From contig CAZFLM010000030.1 in NCBI GenBank assembly GCA_964519955.1, positions 1-64,000 on the forward strand: DNA of 64,000 nucleotides, in the 5' to 3' direction. Position 1 is the stretch's first letter. Each line of letters starts with the position of its first letter. Positions 59,260 through 64,000 of this stretch are shown here, in pieces. Position numbers and translations under genes: made by a program. Below the pieces are notes generated by a model. It ran no database searches. It was not told the DNA's origin and worked only from the letters and a program-made list of their open reading frames with translations. This DNA comes from CAZFLM01 sp964519955. Lineage in GTDB: Bacteria > Armatimonadota > Chthonomonadetes > Chthonomonadales > CAJBBX01.

Positions 59260-59949
59260 GTGTTCACCGCAGTCGTTGCCACACTCGCAGTAGCTGGTCT
59301 TCTACCCGGTCAGGCGCGGACGGTGCCGCCCGATCGCGGCATTCCCCTGGTCACCGGCGCCGTCTGGGTCTACAAGGGCACCGTCAAGACGTGGAACGCA
59401 GACGCCCAGAAGAGCATCGCGAAGACCGTCACCTGGCAGATGAAGGTCGTTCGCGCTCAGAAGGTGGGCGCTCTGACCGTCGCTGAGATGAACGGGCACC
59501 CGGCCGACGTCGCGTGGGGAGTGCCCGAGGAAGGGCCGAGCAAGTACCTCTACATCCGCGACGCCGCCCGCACCTATCAGCTCAACCCCGAGGGCCCGCC
59601 GCTCATCCCGGCCACGGAGGCGGACGCCCGCAAGATGCTCCAGAACGAGGACGTCGTGTTCCAGCTCCCTCTGCGGGTGGGCCAGGACTACGCGGCCGAC
59701 CGTGGCAGGAGGCAGTCTGGGCGCTACTGCTGGCACGTGGTGGCAGTGGCTCCGGCCCGCCTCTCCGGCATCAAGGGGCTGACCACCGCCAGCGCGCCGG
59801 GCTACACGGTCACCTACCGGACCAACCCCGATACCGAGACGGTCGACATCGCGGAGGGCGTCGGTATCGTACGGTTCAGGTATGAGCACCACGGCACGCC
59901 GGCCGAGTGCGACCTGCGGCTGGTGGAGGTGAAGCGCCCGGCGAAGTGA
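59260..59949 (+). CDS. secreted hypothetical protein between two toxin-antitoxin modules
   Basis: The 229-residue protein has a short N-terminal hydrophobic stretch (VVATLAVAGLLPG) that may export it. A beta-rich domain follows with WVYKGTVKTWN and GIVRFRYEHHGTPAECDLRLVEV at the end, reminiscent of lipid- or ligand-binding barrel proteins of unknown function. GTG 59260 is used as start. It lies between the two VapBC-type modules. No family is recognised. Confidence 0.6.
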   Translation: MFTAVVATLAVAGLLPGQARTVPPDRGIPLVTGAVWVYKGTVKTWNADAQKSIAKTVTWQMKVVRAQKVGALTVAEMNGHPADVAWGVPEEGPSKYLYIRDAARTYQLNPEGPPLIPATEADARKMLQNEDVVFQLPLRVGQDYAADRGRRQSGRYCWHVVAVAPARLSGIKGLTTASAPGYTVTYRTNPDTETVDIAEGVGIVRFRYEHHGTPAECDLRLVEVKRPAK

Positions 59950-59956
59950 CCAGCCA

Positions 59957-59985
59957 TTGCAGGTGCACACATAATGCGATACAAT
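59957..59985 (+). promoter_or_regulatory. promoter of the second VapBC module
   Basis: TTGCAG (59957-59962), a 17-nt spacer and TACAAT (59980-59985) lie 43 nt before the antitoxin ATG. It could drive the module and uvrB. Confidence 0.6.
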
Positions 59986-60028
59986 GATGTCCACTGACAG
60001 GCGAGTCCGCGAGGCAGGAGGTGCGGCG

Positions 60029-60310
60029 ATGACACGTGTGATCGCGAGGGGTGCCGACGGCTCGGTTACGCTGCCCGCCGATGTGGTGGCGGCGGCGGAC
60101 CTTGGCGACCAGCTTGTCGTGGAGGTCGAGGAAGGGATGATCTTCCTCCGGGCCAAGGACGGGCCGACTGATGCGCGGCTCGGGTCTGGCGGTGCGCCAG
60201 ATGCCGAGTTGCCCGACCCGGCCGCCGAGTTCCTGGACTGGGTCGCATCGCTGCCCGCCGGCCCCGGCTTGAGCGATGAGGCAACCAGCCGCGAGTCCAT
60301 CTACCGCTGA
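60029..60310 (+). CDS. AbrB-like antitoxin of VapBC-type module 2
   Basis: The 93-residue protein has a swapped-hairpin DNA-binding start: TRVIARGADGSVTLPADVVA then LGDQLVVEVEEGMIFLRAK. An acidic tail rich in Pro, Asp and Glu would wrap the toxin. GCAGGAGGTG lies before the ATG, which is preferred over an upstream ATG at 59984. The stop and the toxin ATG share one base (TGATG). Confidence 0.75.
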   Translation: MTRVIARGADGSVTLPADVVAAADLGDQLVVEVEEGMIFLRAKDGPTDARLGSGGAPDAELPDPAAEFLDWVASLPAGPGLSDEATSRESIYR

Positions 60311-60756
60311 TGGCAACCTACCTGCTGGACACCAACATCCTCACACGCGCGGCGGACAGCGCGGCGCTGCAGCACAGGGTCGCGGTGGAGGCGATAGTCC
60401 TCTTGAGGAGGGCCAACCACTCGCTCTCGATATGCCCTCAGAACGTCATCGAGTTCTGGGCAGTCGCTACTCGGCCTGTCGATGCGAACGGCCTGGGGTG
60501 GTCGAGGGGCACCGCATCGCGCGCGCGGGCTCGGATGCTGCGGGTCTTCCGTCTGGTCCACGACGATCACCGTGTCTTCGAGAGGTGGATCGACCTGGTT
60601 GACCGCTACCCCATCTCCGGCAAGCGCGTCCACGACGCACGCCTGGTTGCCGTCATGCTTGCCAACGGCATCGACCGCCTGCTGACGTTCAACACGGAGG
60701 ACTTCGCGACGTTCTCCGAGATCACCGCTGTGCGTCCTGAGGATGTCACTCCATGA
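60310..60756 (+). CDS. PIN-domain toxin, VapC-like, module 2
   Basis: The 148-residue PIN RNase has Asp7 (YLLDTNIL), Glu48 (NVIEFW), Asp109 (KRVHDARLVAVM) and Asp131 (TFNTEDF), the full VapC acidic set. Its stop overlaps the uvrB start by 4 nt (ATGA at 60753-60756), so translation of uvrB may depend on that of this toxin. Confidence 0.85.
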   Translation: MATYLLDTNILTRAADSAALQHRVAVEAIVLLRRANHSLSICPQNVIEFWAVATRPVDANGLGWSRGTASRARARMLRVFRLVHDDHRVFERWIDLVDRYPISGKRVHDARLVAVMLANGIDRLLTFNTEDFATFSEITAVRPEDVTP

Positions 60757-62831
60757 AGGAAGCCGAGTTCGTCATCAAGTCGGACTACCAACTGCAGGGC
60801 GACCAGCCGCAGGCCGTCGACGAGCTGGTCGCCGGTGCGCAACGCGGTGACCGCTACCAGACGCTCCTGGGCGCCACCGGCACCGGCAAGACGTTCACCA
60901 TGGCGCACGTCATCCAGCGGCTGCGCCGGCCGGCCCTCGTCATCGCCCACAACAAAACGCTGGCCGCTCAGCTCTGCGGCGAGTTCCGCGAGTTCTTCCC
61001 CGACAACGCCGTCGAGTACTTCGTCTCCTACTACGACTACTACCAGCCAGAGGCCTACATCCCGCAGAGCGACACCTACATCGAGAAGGACGCGATGGTC
61101 AACGACGAGATCGACCGGCTCCGCCACTCGGCCACCCAGGCTGTGCTGGAGCGCCGGGACGTGATCGTCGTCGCCAGCGTGTCGTGCATCTACGGCCTGG
61201 GGTCGCCGGACGAGTACCGCAAGATCATCCTCGCGTTCCGCCGCGGCGAGACCCTCGACCGCGAGGAGGCGCTGCATCGCCTGGTCGACATGCAGTTCAC
61301 GCGCAACAACCTGGAGCTGCAGCGCGGCACGTTCCGGGTGCGCGGCGACACGCTGGAGATCCAGCCGATCGACGAGGAGGTCATCATCCGCGTCGAGTAC
61401 TTCGGCGACGAGGTCGAGCGCATCACGCTGGTCAACCCGGTGACGGGAGAGATGATCGGCGCGCGCGACTACGTGACCATCTTCCCAGCCAGCCACTTCG
61501 TCACGAGCGCCGAGCGGCTGGAGGCGGCCATCAGCGGCATCCTGCAGGAGATGGAGGAGCGCGTCGCCCTGTTCCAGTCCGAGGGCAAACTCATCGAAGC
61601 GCAGCGCATCGAGCAGCGCACCCGCTTCGACATCGAGATGATGCGCGAGCTGGGCTACTGCTCCGGCATCGAGAACTACAGCCGCTGGATGGACGGCCGC
61701 CAGCCGGGCACCCACCCGAACACGCTGCTCGACTACTTCCCGGACGACCTGCTCGTCTTCATCGACGAGTCGCACCAGACGATCCCGCAGCTCAACGCGA
61801 TGTACGTGGGCGACATGCAGCGCAAGGACACGCTCATCGAGTACGGGTTCCGCCTGCCGTCGGCCCGCGACAACCGCCCGCTGAAGTTCCACGAGTTCGA
61901 GTCCAAGCTCAGCCAGGCGGTGTTCGTCTCCGCGACGCCCGGGCCCTACGAGAAGAAGCACGCGGCGCAGACAGTCGAGCAGATTATCCGGCCGACCGGC
62001 CTGCTAGACCCGGAGGTCATCGTACGCCCCACCCGCGGGCAGATCGACGACCTGATCGGCGAGATCCGTAACCGCTCCGAGCGCGGCGAGCGCGTCCTGG
62101 TCACCACGCTCACGAAGCGGATGGCCGAGGACCTGACGGCGTACCTGGAGGACCTGAACATCAAGGTCCACTACCTCCACAGCGACGTGAAGACGCTCGA
62201 CCGGGCCGAGATCCTGCGCGACCTGCGCATGGGCGTCTACGACGTGATCGTGGGCATCAACCTGCTGCGCGAGGGGCTCGACCTGCCCGAGGTGACGCTC
62301 GTCGCCATCCTCGACGCGGACAAGGAGGGCTTCCTCCGCTCCGAGACCTCGCTCGTGCAGACCATCGGCCGCGCCGCCCGCAACGCCGCCGGCCAGGTCA
62401 TCATGTACGCGGACAACGTGACGGGTTCCATGCAGCGCGCCATCGGCGAGACGAACCGCCGCCGCGGTATCCAGACGGCGTACAACACACAGCACGGCAT
62501 CACCCCGACGACCGTGCAGAAGGCCATCCGCGAGCTGATCACCGCGCAGCACGTGGCCGAGGACCGCGCCCCCTACAACGCCGGCACCCCCAAAGCCCAG
62601 GTGAAGGAGTGGCTCGACGGCCAGGACGGCGCGGCCATCCCGCTGGACCAGATGGTCGAGGTCATCGCGCAGCTCGAGAAGCAGATGAAGGAGGCCGCCA
62701 AGGCGATGGAGTTCGAGCGCGCCGCCCAGCTCCGCGACGAGATCGCCGACCTCCGCCGCTTCGTCCCCTCCCACGCCATGGGCGGCGACAAGCCCAAGCG
62801 CAAGCCGCAGAAGACCTACCGGGCGCGGTAG
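60753..62831 (+). CDS. uvrB: excinuclease ABC subunit UvrB
   Basis: UvrB is the damage-verifying helicase of nucleotide excision repair, loaded by UvrA and partnering UvrC. The 692-residue protein has the P-loop GATGTGK at 40-46, the beta-hairpin region YYDYYQPEAYIPQSDTYIEK, the DEAH-like box DESH in DDLLVFIDESHQTIPQ, motif VI with QTIGRAARN, and a C-terminal UVR motif (LEKQMKEAAKAMEFERAAQL). The ATG lies within the end of the PIN-toxin gene. No uvrA or uvrC is present in the window. Confidence 0.97.
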   Translation: MKEAEFVIKSDYQLQGDQPQAVDELVAGAQRGDRYQTLLGATGTGKTFTMAHVIQRLRRPALVIAHNKTLAAQLCGEFREFFPDNAVEYFVSYYDYYQPEAYIPQSDTYIEKDAMVNDEIDRLRHSATQAVLERRDVIVVASVSCIYGLGSPDEYRKIILAFRRGETLDREEALHRLVDMQFTRNNLELQRGTFRVRGDTLEIQPIDEEVIIRVEYFGDEVERITLVNPVTGEMIGARDYVTIFPASHFVTSAERLEAAISGILQEMEERVALFQSEGKLIEAQRIEQRTRFDIEMMRELGYCSGIENYSRWMDGRQPGTHPNTLLDYFPDDLLVFIDESHQTIPQLNAMYVGDMQRKDTLIEYGFRLPSARDNRPLKFHEFESKLSQAVFVSATPGPYEKKHAAQTVEQIIRPTGLLDPEVIVRPTRGQIDDLIGEIRNRSERGERVLVTTLTKRMAEDLTAYLEDLNIKVHYLHSDVKTLDRAEILRDLRMGVYDVIVGINLLREGLDLPEVTLVAILDADKEGFLRSETSLVQTIGRAARNAAGQVIMYADNVTGSMQRAIGETNRRRGIQTAYNTQHGITPTTVQKAIRELITAQHVAEDRAPYNAGTPKAQVKEWLDGQDGAAIPLDQMVEVIAQLEKQMKEAAKAMEFERAAQLRDEIADLRRFVPSHAMGGDKPKRKPQKTYRAR

Positions 62832-62949
62832 GCGGACTGGCGGGCCGACGCCAAGGTGACTACCCGCTGGCGGATCAGGACGCAAGCCCCAGCCGCGCGG
62901 GCTGCAGTCTGCCGTAGCTCGCCCGCTTCTCTGACAGGAGATCGCGCCT

Positions 62950-64000
62950 GTGATCATAGTTGCGAGCCCATTTCGGCCCGTGCGGGATGAGTCAATGGGC
63001 AAGTCCGACCGGAACGCCGCCAAGTCTGGCGAAGATGGCTCCTCCGATTTCCTCCGTCCGATCCTACGGTGGCTCGCCATGCCGCGCAACCAGATCACAG
63101 TTGCCCGGACGTGGCGCGGATCGGGAGTAGAGCGAGGGTCGGCCCGATACGAGGACGGCCTGTTCGCCACGTGGCCTCACGGCGTCCGCACTGAGTGGCA
63201 CGCACGGTGCGACGACTGCACCGTGGCCTACGTCGACCCCGACTCCGTTGTCGGCGTGGCGCTCGGCGATACCTACCCGGACGTCGAGTTGGTGCGCGCT
63301 GGGGGCAACGAGCAGGCATGGCCTCTGGCGAAGGAACTGATGGATGGTGCGGACTGGCTCGTTCTCGACACCGGAGGACCCGAGGCCGGCTTCGAAGTCA
63401 CGGTGTCACCCCAAGTCACGGCCGACCCTCTCGACTTGGGAAGGGGCGTCGTTGCGTGGCCAAGGTCCGCTGGACGGCTTGATCTCACCACTGTGACAAC
63501 GTCTCCTGGACCCAAGGTAACGAGATCATCACGGGGGACTGAGTCCGTGTCCCTACCTCTGTTGTTTGATCGAGCGCGCCGACGCCTGGTCGGACCGACG
63601 CTGGTGAACGATGTGTCGTTCCGTGGTCAACGCTCCCTTACATACTACGACGCACCGTGTTTAGTGCGTGGAGGCGATCTGATAGAGAGGGCGCTGCTCT
63701 GCCACGAGCGTGCCCAGACTGCCATTCGAGCTCGATGCCATGTACGGCGGGTCTTCCGTAGTCCCGAACTGCGCGTGCGGCTGGATTCTGATTGTCTCAG
63801 TGTCGGAGAGTCAGCCCCAGACGATCCAGCCGTTCAGCGGATAGCTGATCGGCTCGGAACGTGGGTCTGCCACGAGGTGCCACGGCTGGTTAGGTCCTTG
63901 AGCCTCGTCTGTTGGCCAGGTTGGCTTCTCGACGCGGCACTGGAGGGAGCGCATCTGCTGGTCGGTCAGCCCGGTCCGATCTCCACTCGTGACGACGCGC
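62950..64000 (+). CDS. incomplete unidentified gene with atypical codon use
   Basis: A GTG at 62950 with AGGAG 9 nt upstream opens a frame with no stop through the window end (350 codons). The product begins MIIVASPFRPVRDESMGKSD and contains VARTWRGSGVERGSARYED and GGDLIERALLCHERAQTAIR. It shows no recognised domain, signal peptide or membrane segment. It uses codons rare in the neighbours (TTA, CTA, ATA, TGT, GTA) and has lower GC. This fits a horizontally acquired gene. The rest lies outside the window. Confidence 0.65.
   Translation, partial: MIIVASPFRPVRDESMGKSDRNAAKSGEDGSSDFLRPILRWLAMPRNQITVARTWRGSGVERGSARYEDGLFATWPHGVRTEWHARCDDCTVAYVDPDSVVGVALGDTYPDVELVRAGGNEQAWPLAKELMDGADWLVLDTGGPEAGFEVTVSPQVTADPLDLGRGVVAWPRSAGRLDLTTVTTSPGPKVTRSSRGTESVSLPLLFDRARRRLVGPTLVNDVSFRGQRSLTYYDAPCLVRGGDLIERALLCHERAQTAIRARCHVRRVFRSPELRVRLDSDCLSVGESAPDDPAVQRIADRLGTWVCHEVPRLVRSLSLVCWPGWLLDAALEGAHLLVGQPGPISTRDDA

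Overview
The window is about 64 kb of high-GC bacterial chromosome from a draft or metagenome assembly; it contains two 100-N gaps. It carries a replication-origin neighbourhood (dnaA, recF, candidate oriC), housekeeping genes (argB, argD, fabI, PBP2, cysC, deoC, rtcB, uvrB) and many secreted or sugar-directed proteins (ThuA-like x2, Gfo/Idh/MocA x2, xylose-isomerase-like TIM barrel, GH84-like, agarase-like clan-A hydrolase, GxGYxYP-type tandem pair, Agl23-like membrane protein, PEP-CTERM protein). This mix, with frequent GTG/TTG starts, palindromic intergenic repeats and a large SARP-type regulator, best fits an Armatimonadota-like lineage. That placement is an inference: no rRNA gene or other taxonomic marker is present.

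Layout. 1-342: inverted-repeat elements, then argB. 1265-7951: a same-strand block between argB and argD made of a DUF433 gene, a membrane protein, a protein of sixteen 13-residue helical repeats, and a run of HEAT-like paralogues. All of these except the DUF433 and 13-residue-repeat proteins carry tandem 12-residue LLRP motifs. This cluster is the best candidate for an undescribed system. 8029-12165: HAD hydrolase, argD, phosphodiester glycosidase, histidine phosphatase, zinc-ribbon membrane protein. 12166-15893: repeat element with a gap, recF, candidate oriC with DnaA boxes, dnaA and its promoter; dnaN is not between dnaA and recF. 15894-33672: sugar-metabolism and secreted-enzyme genes, including a minus-strand operon TIM barrel-ThuA-Agl23-NADAR. 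33983-48049: fabI, DHDPS-like, DUF1361, DinB-like, rtcB, cysC, PBP2, secreted proteins, a Tat-exported FAD oxidoreductase and an AfsR-like regulator. 48449-52921 (minus strand): metalloprotease with NPCBM-like domain, metallophosphoesterase, PEP-CTERM protein, DUF488-like protein. 53037-58400: ferredoxin-type DUF362 protein, nitroreductase, and two tandem GxGYxYP-type secreted proteins. 58481-62831: two VapBC-type modules, the second overlapping uvrB by 4 nt. 62950 to the end: an open, incomplete gene with codon use unlike its neighbours.

Functional reading. The recurring pairing of ThuA-like, Gfo/Idh/MocA and TIM-barrel proteins with secreted glycoside hydrolases points to a polysaccharide- and rare-sugar-degrading heterotroph. 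Translational coupling (ATGA or GTGA overlaps) is common. Dispersed palindromic repeats occur in many intergenic regions and in one case lie inside a coding sequence. No tRNA, rRNA, CRISPR array or complete insertion sequence was recognised.
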